A stretch of 64,000 nucleotides of DNA from Enterobacter kobei. Lineage in GTDB: Bacteria > Pseudomonadota > Gammaproteobacteria > Enterobacterales > Enterobacteriaceae. The position numbers and the translations under genes are program-made. Below, in pieces: positions 25,775-34,001 of this stretch. Location: the NCBI RefSeq assembly GCF_018323985.1, contig NZ_AP024590.1:2542001-2606000 (forward strand). Direction: 5' to 3'. Each line of letters begins with the position of its first letter. The stretch's first letter is position 1. The notes below the pieces were generated by a model. It saw only the letters and a program-made list of their open reading frames with translations, had not been told where the DNA came from and did not search any database.

Positions 25775-27148
25775 GTGCAGAAGTACTTTCTCGAAGCGCG
25801 TCAGTTATTAGCACTGGCAATCCCGGTGATCATTGCGCAAATCGCCCAGACTGCGATGGGTTTCGTCGATACCGTGATGGCGGGCGGCTACAGCGCCACC
25901 GACATGGCGGCGGTGGCTATTGGTACGTCCATCTGGCTACCCGCGATCCTTTTTGGTCATGGCCTGCTGCTGGCGCTGACGCCGACAGTGGCGCAACTGA
26001 ACGGCTCCGGCCGCCGCGAACGCATAGCCCATCAGGTGCGCCAGGGTTTCTGGCTGGCGGGTGGCGTGTCGATACTGATCATGATTGTACTGTGGAATGC
26101 CGGGCATATTATTCATGCGATGCACAACATCGATCCGGAGCTGGCTGACAAAGCGGTGCGCTATCTGCGCGCCCTGCTGTGGGGTGCGCCGGGCTATCTG
26201 TTCTTCCAGGTGGCGCGTAATCAGTGTGAAGGCCTGGCGAAAACCAAACCCGGTATGGTGTTTGGTTTTATCGGCCTGCTGGTCAACATCCCCATCAACT
26301 ATGTGCTGATTTATGGTCATTTTGGTATGCCAGAGATGGGCGGCGTCGGCTGCGGCGTGGCGACGGCAACGGTGTACTGGATGATGTTCGTCTGCATGGT
26401 TTCTTATATTAAACGTGCGCGCTCTATGCGCGACATCCGTAACGATATGCGCTTTGGTAAACCGGATTACCCGGTGCTGCTGCGTCTGGCGCAGCTGGGG
26501 CTGCCCATCGCCCTTGCGCTGTTCTTTGAGGTGACGCTGTTCGCCGTGGTGGCGCTGCTGGTATCGCCCCTCGGTATTGTTGATGTCGCCGGACATCAGA
26601 TCGCGCTGAACTTCAGCTCGCTGATGTTCGTCCTGCCGATGTCACTGGCGGCGGCGGTCACCATTCGTGTGGGCTATCGTCTGGGTCAGGGTTCAACACT
26701 GGATGCGCAAACCGCAGCGAGAACCGGGCTGGCGGTGGGCGTCTGCATGGCGGCGGTGACCGCTATTTTCACCGTCATGCTGCGGGAAGATATCGCCCTG
26801 CTGTATAACGACAATCCGGAAGTGGTGCATCTGGCCTCGCAACTGATGCTGATGGCAGCGGTGTATCAGCTTTCCGACTCCATCCAGGTGGTCGGCAGCG
26901 GCATCCTGCGCGGCTATAAAGATACGCGTTCGATCTTCTTTATTACCTTTACCGCCTACTGGGTGCTCGGGCTGCCGAGCGGTTACGTGCTGGCGCTGAC
27001 CGATCTGGTGGTGGATCGTATGGGCCCTGCCGGTTTCTGGATGGGCTTTATTATCGGTCTGACGTCAGCGGCCATTCTGATGATGCTGCGGATGCGCTAT
27101 CTGCAACGCCAGCCGTCAAGCGTGATCCTCACCCGCGCGGCGCGTTGA
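25775..27148 (+). CDS. mdtK: MATE multidrug efflux pump MdtK (NorE/YdhE)
   Basis: Cation-coupled exporter of the MATE family giving low-level resistance to norfloxacin and related compounds. It has 457 residues with about 12 helices in two similar halves. The GTG at 25775 encodes the conserved start MQKYFLEARQLLALAIPVIIAQIAQTAMGFVDTVMAG; AGGTG is just upstream. A longer reading frame to 25685 adds 30 unconserved residues. The two tRNA-Val genes follow, the same order as in E. coli. Confidence 0.95.
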   Translation: MQKYFLEARQLLALAIPVIIAQIAQTAMGFVDTVMAGGYSATDMAAVAIGTSIWLPAILFGHGLLLALTPTVAQLNGSGRRERIAHQVRQGFWLAGGVSILIMIVLWNAGHIIHAMHNIDPELADKAVRYLRALLWGAPGYLFFQVARNQCEGLAKTKPGMVFGFIGLLVNIPINYVLIYGHFGMPEMGGVGCGVATATVYWMMFVCMVSYIKRARSMRDIRNDMRFGKPDYPVLLRLAQLGLPIALALFFEVTLFAVVALLVSPLGIVDVAGHQIALNFSSLMFVLPMSLAAAVTIRVGYRLGQGSTLDAQTAARTGLAVGVCMAAVTAIFTVMLREDIALLYNDNPEVVHLASQLMLMAAVYQLSDSIQVVGSGILRGYKDTRSIFFITFTAYWVLGLPSGYVLALTDLVVDRMGPAGFWMGFIIGLTSAAILMMLRMRYLQRQPSSVILTRAAR

Positions 27149-27156
27149 GTAAAGGG

Positions 27157-27178
27157 TGGCCGCCTGCGGGCGGCTACT
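27157..27178 (+). terminator. Weak terminator-like hairpin after mdtK
   Basis: GCCGCC-TGCG-GGCGGC followed by TACTTTCT. The stem is strong but the T tract is poor. Confidence 0.5.
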
Positions 27179-27298
27179 TTCTCAACATTTTGCGCAGTTG
27201 TTCCGCAATCGCGTGAAATCAGAATGAAAATTGCTTTTTTCCGCTTGCCACAGCCGCGCCCTGCCGCTAATATTCGTCCCCGTTGTCAGCACAACAAT

Positions 27299-27375
27299 GC
27301 GTTCATAGCTCAGTTGGTTAGAGCACCACCTTGACATGGTGGGGGTCGTTGGTTCGAGTCCAATTGAACGCACCA
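27299..27375 (+). tRNA. valV: tRNA-Val (GAC), first copy
   Basis: A 77-nt cloverleaf with encoded CCA. The acceptor stem GCGTTCA pairs with TGAACGC, the anticodon arm has CTTGACATG with anticodon GAC, and the T arm contains GGTTCGAGTCC. It equals the E. coli valV position between mdtK and the region leading to pykF. Known hot spot: SPI-2 of Salmonella lies next to this tRNA. Confidence 0.97.
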
Positions 27376-27390
27376 TCCTTTCTGTACAGT

Positions 27391-27467
27391 GCGTCCGTAG
27401 CTCAGTTGGTTAGAGCACCACCTTGACATGGTGGGGGTCGATGGTTCGAGTCCATTCGGACGCACCA
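27391..27467 (+). tRNA. valW: tRNA-Val (GAC), second copy
   Basis: A 77-nt tRNA almost identical to the copy 15 bases upstream, differing mainly in the acceptor stem (GCGTCCG/CGGACGC) and one T-arm position. Anticodon GAC and encoded CCA are intact. The pair is co-transcribed in E. coli (valVW). Confidence 0.97.
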
Positions 27468-27567
27468 CTCAGTAATACACTCTCTCTTTTCTTCCTGTTT
27501 GACACCCTGACGGCTTTATCCGATCATGCTCGCTTATGCGTACCTGTGATAACTTCAGTGGGCCTCC

Positions 27568-28341
27568 ATGTTTGATTACGCCGAATTCCCCGAACAGCGT
27601 CAGGAAAAAATAAAACAACTGTTAGCCCAGCACGGCAAAGTCGTGTGTGCCCTGCTTGCGCCTGAACTTAACGTCTCTGAACACACTATTCGCCGCGATC
27701 TCAAAGAACTGGCGACGCTTGGCCTGTGCAAGCGAGTTTATGGCGGCGCGGTCAGCGTCCTTCCCCCGTCCGGCAACTTCCTCAATCGCGAAAACGTCAA
27801 CAGCGAGATCAAAGAACAGCTCGCCCGGCGGGCTGTGGCGCTGATCAAACCGGAAAGCTGCGTCTTTTTTGACGCCGGAACCACTAATCTTGCTATCGCG
27901 CGCCAGCTCCCTGTCGGGATGGTTCTGACCGCCGTCACTAACTCCCCTTTGATTGCTGCTGAACTGATGCATCATGAGGCGGTGGAAGTGATTTTTCCCG
28001 GCGGGCGCATCAATAAAGAGACCGGCGGCGCGACGGGTATTGATACCCTGCGCCACATCGAAAAAATGTTTTTCGATCAGTGTCTGCTCGGTGCCTGTGC
28101 GTTCGATGCGGATGAAGGCGTGACGGTCTTTGAGTACGACGACGCTGAATTCAAAAAATGCCTGGTGACGCGCAGCAGTGAAATCATCGTCACGCTGACC
28201 GCCGATAAAATTGCCACCCTCGCCCGCTATCAGGTCGCCAGCTGCGAAGAGATCACTACGCTGGTGACTGACGACACCCTGAGCGAGCACAATCTTAACG
28301 CACTGAAAAGTAAGAAACTGGATGTCATCCTCGCCAGCTGA
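27568..28341 (+). CDS. DeoR/GlpR-family regulator of the tRNA-Val cassette
   Basis: Transcription factor of 257 residues. The N-terminal winged HTH (about residues 8-60) has the DeoR signature RQEKIKQLLAQHGKV...VSEHTIRRDLKELATLGLCKRVYGGAV. The C-terminal DeoRC sensor domain, with FFDAGTTNLAIARQL and a GACAFDADEGVTVFEYDDAEFK segment, binds sugar phosphates in this family. It has no counterpart in E. coli at this place. A palindrome lies between it and the phosphatase gene. I infer that it controls the two downstream genes; the ligand cannot be read from sequence. Confidence 0.85.
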   Translation: MFDYAEFPEQRQEKIKQLLAQHGKVVCALLAPELNVSEHTIRRDLKELATLGLCKRVYGGAVSVLPPSGNFLNRENVNSEIKEQLARRAVALIKPESCVFFDAGTTNLAIARQLPVGMVLTAVTNSPLIAAELMHHEAVEVIFPGGRINKETGGATGIDTLRHIEKMFFDQCLLGACAFDADEGVTVFEYDDAEFKKCLVTRSSEIIVTLTADKIATLARYQVASCEEITTLVTDDTLSEHNLNALKSKKLDVILAS

Positions 28342-28371
28342 ACAAAAATAATCCGCAGGGCCGTTTGTACT

Positions 28372-28397
28372 CTTGATTATGATTGCGCATAATCGAG
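28372..28397. promoter_or_regulatory. 26-bp palindrome ahead of the phosphatase gene
   Basis: CTTGATTATG-ATTGCG-CATAATCGAG matches in 9 of 10 arm positions. It lies 64-89 bases upstream of the phosphatase start and just after the DeoR-type gene, so it is a likely operator for that regulator. The gap contains no T-rich tract after the palindrome, which argues against a terminator. Confidence 0.6.
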
Positions 28398-28460
28398 CAC
28401 AACCAAGCAGAAAGTATTCTTCTGCACCCTGCTGTTGTTCACGCTTAAAAGGATCGAAAC

Positions 28461-29252
28461 ATGAACCATGCCCTGCCTGATGTCGCTTTCCTCCACGAAC
28501 TGGCCGATGCCGCAGATAAAGAGACGCTGCCGCGTTTTCGCTCAGGTTTAAACCTGCATGTCGGCTCTAAGCCCAAAGAAGGCTTCCGCTTTGATCCGGT
28601 GACCGATGCCGATCGCGAAGCCGAGCGCGTGATGCGCGCCATCATCAACGAGCGGTACCCTTCCCATTCCATTATGGGGGAAGAATTTGGCACCACCGGC
28701 GACGGTCCGTTGCAGTGGGTGCTGGATCCGGTGGACGGCACGCGTCCGTTCCTGTGCGGCCTGCCGGTCTGGGGTACGCTGATCGGGCTGACGGTGGAAG
28801 GTTGCGGGCAGATGGGCATGATGGGTCAGCCATTTACCGGCGAGCGTTTCTGGGCTGATGGTAAACAGGCCTGGCGCAGTGGCCCGCAGGGCAGCGGTGT
28901 GATGACCACCCGCAAAGGTCTGCCGCTTAATCAGGCCATTTTGCACACCACCTCGCCTGAGCCGATCGCCCGCACGCCGGACGTTAACTTTGCCGCGCTG
29001 CACAGCGCAACCCTGATGACCCGCTACGGCGGCGAGTGCTATGCGATGGCGATGCTGGCTGCCGGTCAGATCGACCTCTGTCTGGAATATGCGCTGCAAC
29101 CTTATGACATTGTCGCCTTTGTGCCGATTGTCGAACAGGCTGGCGGCGTAGTGACCACGCTGTCAGGAGATCGCCCGGAAGCCGGTGGCCGCATTCTCGC
29201 GTCTGGATGCCCGCGCCTGCATGACGAAGCACTGAAAATTCTTAACAGCTGA
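28461..29252 (+). CDS. Inositol-monophosphatase-family phosphatase (HisN-like)
   Basis: Mg-dependent phosphomonoesterase fold, 263 residues. All metal-binding motifs of the IMPase family are present: GEEF (Glu74-Glu75), the central DPVDGT (Asp89 and Asp92), and the C-terminal aspartate in PYDIVA (Asp216) followed by EQAGG. The phrase FDPVTDADREAE near residue 45 is also typical. Bacterial relatives include histidinol-phosphate phosphatase HisN, inositol-1-phosphatase and similar enzymes, so the substrate is open. AAAAGGA precedes the start. The MFS gene follows after 19 bases, so the two form an operon. Confidence 0.82.
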   Translation: MNHALPDVAFLHELADAADKETLPRFRSGLNLHVGSKPKEGFRFDPVTDADREAERVMRAIINERYPSHSIMGEEFGTTGDGPLQWVLDPVDGTRPFLCGLPVWGTLIGLTVEGCGQMGMMGQPFTGERFWADGKQAWRSGPQGSGVMTTRKGLPLNQAILHTTSPEPIARTPDVNFAALHSATLMTRYGGECYAMAMLAAGQIDLCLEYALQPYDIVAFVPIVEQAGGVVTTLSGDRPEAGGRILASGCPRLHDEALKILNS

Positions 29253-29271
29253 TGTAATTAACAGGATGTCT

Positions 29272-30450
29272 ATGAGCGATAAAAACGCAGCCCTGATACT
29301 TGACGCCACTGATGACGCCGCACGCGCACTGCCCGGCAGAAACGAACAGCGGGCCACGCGCATTGTCTTCTTTATGGCGGGATTTGCCACGGCGGCCTGG
29401 GCGGCGCTGGTGCCCTTTGCCAAGTACAATACTGGCGTCAGCGACGGCACGTTGGGTCTGTTACTGTTATGCCTTGGCGGCGGTGCGCTGGTGGCGATGC
29501 CACTCACCGGTGCGCTGACCGCCCGCTTTGGCTGTCGCCGGGTAATGGTGGTCTCGGTGCTGATTTTCTGCGCCATTCTGCCGCTGCTGGCGGTGACCCA
29601 TGATGCACGCTTGCTGGCACTGGCGCTGCTGCTGTTCGGCATGGGTATCGGCACCACGGATTGCGCAATGAACGTGCAGGCGATCATTGTCGAAAAAGCC
29701 GCGCCTCGTCCACTGATGTCCGGTTTTCACGGCTTTTACAGCGTGGGCGGTATTGCCGGTGCCGGGGCGATGAGCGGCATGATGTCACTGGGGCTTTCCG
29801 CGCCCGCGGCCAGTCTGGTCACTACGCTTATCGTGGTTGCGCTACTGCTGGTGTGCGTGCGCGGTTTTCTCCGCTATGCCAATCCGCAGGAAGGCCCTGC
29901 ATTTGCGGTTCCGCACGGTATCGTGCTGCTGCTCGGCGGCATCTGCTTTGTGGTGTTTCTGGCTGAAGGCGCAGTGCTGGACTGGAGCGCCGTGTTCCTG
30001 ACCGAATACCGAGGGCTGCCGGAAGCGCGCGGCGGGCTGGGTTTTGCCTGTTTTGCGGCGACCATGACGCTGGGCCGTCTGACCGGCGATCGCATCGTCG
30101 CCCGCCTCGGGCAGCAGCGTGTGGTATTTGCCGGTGCCCTGCTGGCCGCCACCGGTTTGCTGCTGACGGTCGTGTCCGCGTCGTGGGTGCTGTCACTGGC
30201 AGGTTACGCACTGATCGGTCTGGGTTGCGCAAACATTGTGCCGGTGATGTTTTCGGCCATTGGCAGGCAGACCGCCATGCCGCAGGTGCTGGCAGTGCCC
30301 GCTGTGACCACGCTGGGCTATATGGGCGTGTTGGCCGGACCGGCAAGCATCGGCGGCATTGCGCATCACAGTAGCCTGACCACCGCTTTTGTGGTAGTCG
30401 CTGTGGCGATGGCAGGCGTGGCGCTGGTTTCCCGGCTGGTGAAAGTCTGA
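29272..30450 (+). CDS. MFS transporter of the YbjJ-like group
   Basis: Inner-membrane transporter of 392 residues and about 12 helices. It shares motifs with E. coli YbjJ: MSGFHGFYSVGGIAGAGAMSG, AEGAVLDWSAVFL, MTLGRLTGDR and the PAVTTLGYMGVLAGPASIGG segment. ACAGGA at 29261-29266 suits the ATG at 29272 (start MSDKNAALIL) better than the ATG at 29266, which abuts the ribosome-binding site. In E. coli ybjJ is next to a phosphatase gene (ybjI) and a regulator, the same combination of activities as here. Transport direction and substrate are unknown. Confidence 0.83.
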   Translation: MSDKNAALILDATDDAARALPGRNEQRATRIVFFMAGFATAAWAALVPFAKYNTGVSDGTLGLLLLCLGGGALVAMPLTGALTARFGCRRVMVVSVLIFCAILPLLAVTHDARLLALALLLFGMGIGTTDCAMNVQAIIVEKAAPRPLMSGFHGFYSVGGIAGAGAMSGMMSLGLSAPAASLVTTLIVVALLLVCVRGFLRYANPQEGPAFAVPHGIVLLLGGICFVVFLAEGAVLDWSAVFLTEYRGLPEARGGLGFACFAATMTLGRLTGDRIVARLGQQRVVFAGALLAATGLLLTVVSASWVLSLAGYALIGLGCANIVPVMFSAIGRQTAMPQVLAVPAVTTLGYMGVLAGPASIGGIAHHSSLTTAFVVVAVAMAGVALVSRLVKV

Positions 30451-30462
30451 CATCCCGCTCCT

Positions 30463-30491
30463 GGCCCGGCCGATTTTTATCGCGCCGGGCC
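30463..30491. terminator. Hairpin after the MFS gene
   Basis: GGCCCGGC...GCCGGGCC with a 13-nt T-rich loop, 12 bases after the stop. It is REP-like in base content and probably ends the cassette transcript. Confidence 0.55.
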
Positions 30492-30864
30492 TGTAAATTC
30501 TTTTAACTCCCTGAAATTATTTTTATCTTTGCTTAACACGTTGATAACACTTCGTTGTGAATCTGCACAGATGCATTTTGAAACGCTGTTTTCATTTTCC
30601 TTTTGCCTGTTTTTCATCGTATAATACGCGCCAATTGACTCTTGAATGGTTTCAGCTCATTGAACTGTAATATTCAACTATCACAGCGACTCATTCCCCC
30701 CTGGGCTGATACACAAGCACATATTCCTCTGCACGCTTTTTTTGATGTCACCTATTCTTATGACGTGACATCGCAAAACTTTCGCAACACCGGTTTGACT
30801 CCGCGGCGGTGCGCCCCCGGAGCACTATTTCCATATCCTTCTCAACTTAAAGACTAAGACTGTC
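30492..30864 (+). promoter_or_regulatory. pykF promoter region with Cra site
   Basis: No gene is seen here. A -10 element TATAAT lies at 30620-30625 with only a weak -35. Just downstream, at 30643-30656 and overlapping the expected start of transcription, the complementary strand reads GCTGAAACCATTCA, a full match to the Cra (FruR) consensus RSTGAAWCSNTHHW. Cra represses pykF in E. coli and is relieved by fructose-1-phosphate or fructose-1,6-bisphosphate. The leader of about 230 bases to the start codon has no clear ORF. Confidence 0.75.
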
Positions 30865-32277
30865 ATGAAAAAGACCAAAATTGTTTGTACCATCGGCCCG
30901 AAAACCGAATCAGAAGAGATGCTGACCAAAATGCTGGACGCTGGCATGAACGTGATGCGTCTGAACTTCTCCCACGGCGACTATGCAGAACACGGCCAGC
31001 GCATCAAAAACTTGCGCAACGTGATGAGCAAAACGGGCAAAAAAGCCGCTATCCTGCTGGATACCAAAGGTCCGGAAATTCGTACCATCAAACTGGAAGG
31101 CGGTAACGACGTCTCCCTGAAAGCAGGCCAGACCTTCACCTTCACCACCGACAAAACCGTTGTGGGCAACAGCGAGATCGTTGCTGTGACCTACGAAGGT
31201 TTCACCAACGATCTGTCCGTTGGCAACACCGTCCTGGTTGACGATGGCCTGATCGGCATGGAAGTCACCGCCATCGAAGGCAACAAAGTTATCTGTAAAG
31301 TGCTGAACAACGGCGACCTGGGTGAAAACAAAGGCGTTAACCTGCCGGGCGTTTCTATCGCGCTGCCGGCACTGGCAGAAAAAGATAAACAAGACCTGAT
31401 CTTCGGCTGCGAGCAAGGTGTTGATTTCGTTGCTGCCTCCTTCATCCGTAAGCGTTCTGACGTGGTGGAAATCCGTGAGCACCTGAAAGCGCACGGCGGC
31501 GAGCACATCCAGATCATCTCCAAAATCGAAAACCAGGAAGGCCTGAACAACTTCGACGAAATCCTCGAAGCGTCTGACGGCATCATGGTTGCGCGTGGCG
31601 ACCTGGGCGTAGAAATCCCGGTTGAAGAAGTGATCTTCGCGCAGAAGATGATGATCGAAAAATGTATCCGCGCACGTAAAGTGGTGATCACCGCCACCCA
31701 GATGCTGGACTCGATGATCAAAAACCCGCGTCCGACCCGTGCGGAAGCAGGCGACGTGGCTAACGCCATCCTCGATGGTACCGATGCGGTCATGCTGTCT
31801 GGCGAGTCTGCGAAAGGTAAATACCCGCTGGAAGCGGTATCCATCATGGCGACCATCTGCGAGCGTACTGACCGCGTGATGACCAGCCGTCTGGAGTTCA
31901 ACAACGACAGCCGCAAACTGCGCATCACCGAAGCCGTTTGCCGTGGCGCGGTAGAAACTGCTGAGAAACTGGCTGCGCCGCTGATCGTCGTGGCGACCCA
32001 GGGCGGTAAATCTGCACGTGCTATCCGTAAGTACTTCCCGGATGCCACCATTCTGGCGCTGACCACCAACGAAGTGACTGCCCGTCAGCTGGTGCTGAGC
32101 AAAGGCGTTACCGCGCAGCTGGTGAAAGAAATCTCTTCCACTGACGATTTCTATCGCCTCGGTAAAGAAGTGGCGCTGGAAAGCGGCCTGGCGCAGAAAG
32201 GCGAAGTTGTGGTTATGGTCTCTGGTGCGCTGGTTCCGAGCGGCACCACCAATACCGCTTCTGTGCACGTCCTGTAA
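30865..32277 (+). CDS. pykF: Pyruvate kinase I
   Basis: Glycolytic enzyme making pyruvate and ATP from PEP and ADP, activated by fructose-1,6-bisphosphate. It has 470 residues, as in E. coli. The A domain begins KKTKIVCTIGPKTES, with LNFSHGDYAEH and LDTKGPEIRT, the B domain spans about residues 70-170, and the active-site motif IISKIENQEGLNN with VARGDLGVE follows. The C domain carries the allosteric site (TNTASVHVL at the end). Codon use is highly biased, as for an abundant protein. A terminator follows. Confidence 0.98.
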   Translation: MKKTKIVCTIGPKTESEEMLTKMLDAGMNVMRLNFSHGDYAEHGQRIKNLRNVMSKTGKKAAILLDTKGPEIRTIKLEGGNDVSLKAGQTFTFTTDKTVVGNSEIVAVTYEGFTNDLSVGNTVLVDDGLIGMEVTAIEGNKVICKVLNNGDLGENKGVNLPGVSIALPALAEKDKQDLIFGCEQGVDFVAASFIRKRSDVVEIREHLKAHGGEHIQIISKIENQEGLNNFDEILEASDGIMVARGDLGVEIPVEEVIFAQKMMIEKCIRARKVVITATQMLDSMIKNPRPTRAEAGDVANAILDGTDAVMLSGESAKGKYPLEAVSIMATICERTDRVMTSRLEFNNDSRKLRITEAVCRGAVETAEKLAAPLIVVATQGGKSARAIRKYFPDATILALTTNEVTARQLVLSKGVTAQLVKEISSTDDFYRLGKEVALESGLAQKGEVVVMVSGALVPSGTTNTASVHVL

Positions 32278-32303
32278 TAATTGCCAAACGAATTAACCTG
32301 ATT

Positions 32304-32332
32304 AAAAAAGCGCCATCACGGCGCTTTTTTTT
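32304..32332 (+). terminator. Terminator after pykF
   Basis: AAAAGCGCC-ATCAC-GGCGCTTTT followed by T8. Confidence 0.92.
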
Positions 32333-32511
32333 ATTCATTCAATAACAATTTTCATTAAGTGCAAATGTATTTGCACTATTTCAACCCGTCCGATCTAAGA
32401 TGAATCCGATGAAAGTGGTCTGTTTTCACACAGTTTTTTAATGTCTTTACCTGAAGTCGGTGTTTCTTTGAGCGAACAGTCAAATTTAAGGGTATTCCCA
32501 ACAAAAAAATA
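32333..32511 (+). promoter_or_regulatory. pykF-lpp gap with a 20-bp palindrome
   Basis: No gene is visible. AGTGCAAAT-GT-ATTTGCACT (32358-32377) is a perfect 9-bp inverted repeat with a two-base centre, about 135 bases ahead of the lpp -35 element. The rest is A/T-rich, as is usual upstream of lpp. No known regulator could be assigned to the palindrome. Confidence 0.5.
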
Positions 32512-32540
32512 TTCTCAATATAAAAAAGTTTGTGTAATAC
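32512..32540 (+). promoter_or_regulatory. lpp promoter
   Basis: TTCTCA, a 17-base spacer and TAATAC match the very strong E. coli lpp promoter almost base for base. The short leader ends in GAGGGTATTAATA ahead of the ATG. Confidence 0.88.
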
Positions 32541-32585
32541 TTGTAACGCTACATGGAGATTAACTCAATCTAGAGGGTATTAATA

Positions 32586-32822
32586 ATGAATCGTACTAAA
32601 CTGGTACTGGGCGCGGTAATCCTGGGTTCTACTCTGCTGGCTGGTTGCTCCAGCAATGCTAAAATCGATCAGCTGTCTTCTGACGTTCAGACTCTGAACG
32701 CTAAAGTTGACCAGCTGAGCAACGACGTGAACGCAATCCGTTCTGACGTTCAGGCTGCTAAAGACGACGCAGCTCGCGCTAACCAGCGTCTGGACAACCA
32801 GGCTCACTCTTACCGTAAGTAA
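32586..32822 (+). CDS. lpp: Major outer-membrane (Braun) lipoprotein
   Basis: Abundant lipoprotein that tethers the outer membrane to peptidoglycan. It has 78 residues: a signal peptide ending in LLAGC (Cys21), then a 58-residue mature trimeric coiled coil with heptads (AKIDQLSSDVQTLNAKVDQL), ending in YRK, whose last lysine is linked to meso-diaminopimelate by L,D-transpeptidases. One such family gene, ldtE, lies directly downstream in convergent orientation. Codon use is strongly biased. Confidence 0.98.
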   Translation: MNRTKLVLGAVILGSTLLAGCSSNAKIDQLSSDVQTLNAKVDQLSNDVNAIRSDVQAAKDDAARANQRLDNQAHSYRK

Positions 32823-32836
32823 GAGTTCCTGTAATA

Positions 32837-32867
32837 AAATGGCGCACATTGTGCGCCATTTTTTTTG
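32837..32867 (+). terminator. Terminator after lpp
   Basis: AAATGGCGCAC-ATT-GTGCGCCATTT followed by T8, near-identical to the E. coli lpp terminator. Confidence 0.93.
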
Positions 32868-32885
32868 CCTGCGATTCGCCTTCTG

Positions 32886-33902
32886 TTACTGCGTCATCAC
32901 TTTCCCGTCGTCGTTCGCCACAGCCGTTACCGCTGGCTCACCATTTTTTGCTGACAAGACCGCTGCCGGAGTGGACGTAGACTGCTTTGCTGCCGGGATC
33001 GCCACCGGGTAACCGGCACGGCGCACCATCGCTTTATCAATCGCCCGCTGCTCCCCGCCTGCCTGACGAATAAAATCGCCGAAGGTCGCGGTCAGCGTGA
33101 TCGGTACCGTCTGGGTGTTTTCTTCAAGCGTAGCGGCCAGCGGGCGGTGCACCTCAATATAGTGTCTGCCGTCCGGCTCTACCGCATACTTTACCGGCTC
33201 GTTAATGATGCGTACCGGCGTACCGGTGCTGACCTGCGAGAACAGCGCCTCGATGTCGGGTGCACCCATACGAATACAACCGGAGCTGACGCGCAACCCT
33301 ACGCTGTCCTGCGCGTTAGTGCCGTGAATAAGATATTCGCCGTTGCCCATCCCCAGACGCAGCGCATAGCGCCCCAACGGGTTATACGGCCCGGCAGGCA
33401 CCACTGCAGGCAAATCGATGCCCTTAGCTTTTGAGCGTGCACGAATGCCCGCAGGCGGCGTCCAGGTCGGGTTCGGGATCTTCTGGCTGACGCGCGTGAC
33501 GCTCACCGGCGTTTCCAGCCCCTGCTGACCGATACCGATAGGGAAAACCTGCACGATATCTTTACCCGGCGGATAAAAATAGAGCCGCAGTTCCGCCAGA
33601 TTGACAATGATCCCTTCACGCGGGGTGTCCGGCAGTAGCATCTGCGTTGGAATGGTCAGCGTCGTACCTGGCGCAGGAATAGGGGCCATGGTGTCGTTCG
33701 CTTCGACGAGCAGCATTGCACTGGTGTCAAAATGCCGGCTGATGGCCTGCAGATTGCGATCCTGTGGTTGCACGACATATGTTTGATTCTGGCCGATAAG
33801 ACGACTGCCTGCCGGCGGTAAGGGATAATCGGCCGCCCAGGCACCCTGTATGACGCTGTAAGCGCCGATAAGACTTAATGTTATTAGAGACGCGCGCTTC
33901 AT
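32886..33902 (-). CDS. ldtE: L,D-transpeptidase LdtE (YnhG)
   Basis: Periplasmic enzyme forming 3-3 cross-links between meso-diaminopimelate residues of peptidoglycan. It has 338 residues with a signal peptide (LITLSLIGAYSVIQGAWA), a LysM-like segment (YVVQPQDRNLQAISRHFDTSAMLLVEAN), and a YkuD catalytic domain with the active-site SSGCIRM preceded by IHGTNAQDSVG. The C-terminal extension after about residue 245 is Ala/Thr rich. Convergent with lpp, the same neighbourhood as in E. coli. Confidence 0.94.
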   Translation of the reverse strand: MKRASLITLSLIGAYSVIQGAWAADYPLPPAGSRLIGQNQTYVVQPQDRNLQAISRHFDTSAMLLVEANDTMAPIPAPGTTLTIPTQMLLPDTPREGIIVNLAELRLYFYPPGKDIVQVFPIGIGQQGLETPVSVTRVSQKIPNPTWTPPAGIRARSKAKGIDLPAVVPAGPYNPLGRYALRLGMGNGEYLIHGTNAQDSVGLRVSSGCIRMGAPDIEALFSQVSTGTPVRIINEPVKYAVEPDGRHYIEVHRPLAATLEENTQTVPITLTATFGDFIRQAGGEQRAIDKAMVRRAGYPVAIPAAKQSTSTPAAVLSAKNGEPAVTAVANDDGKVMTQ

Positions 33903-34001
33903 GCTGAAACTCCTGTAATCACTGGCAGTGCGCCAGAAGGCTGATAAACCAGCGAGGCAGAATACTGCCCCGCATAACAGGATAGTCGCTGTCTTTTGAG
34001 T

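Noticed and set aside
27182..27376. A 64-codon open frame across the tRNA-Val gene (minus strand)
   Set aside because: Known artefact of translating the complement of tRNA genes (the LEPTTPTMSRWCSNQLSYER type).
27299..30864. Possible genomic island with tRNA attachment sites
   Set aside because: No integrase gene and no second copy of the tRNA 3' end was found before pykF, so recent island integration is not supported.
30910..32268. A 452-codon open frame antisense to pykF
   Set aside because: It lies wholly opposite a highly expressed, codon-biased gene; His/Gln/Phe-rich composition is typical of a shadow frame and there is no independent start signal.
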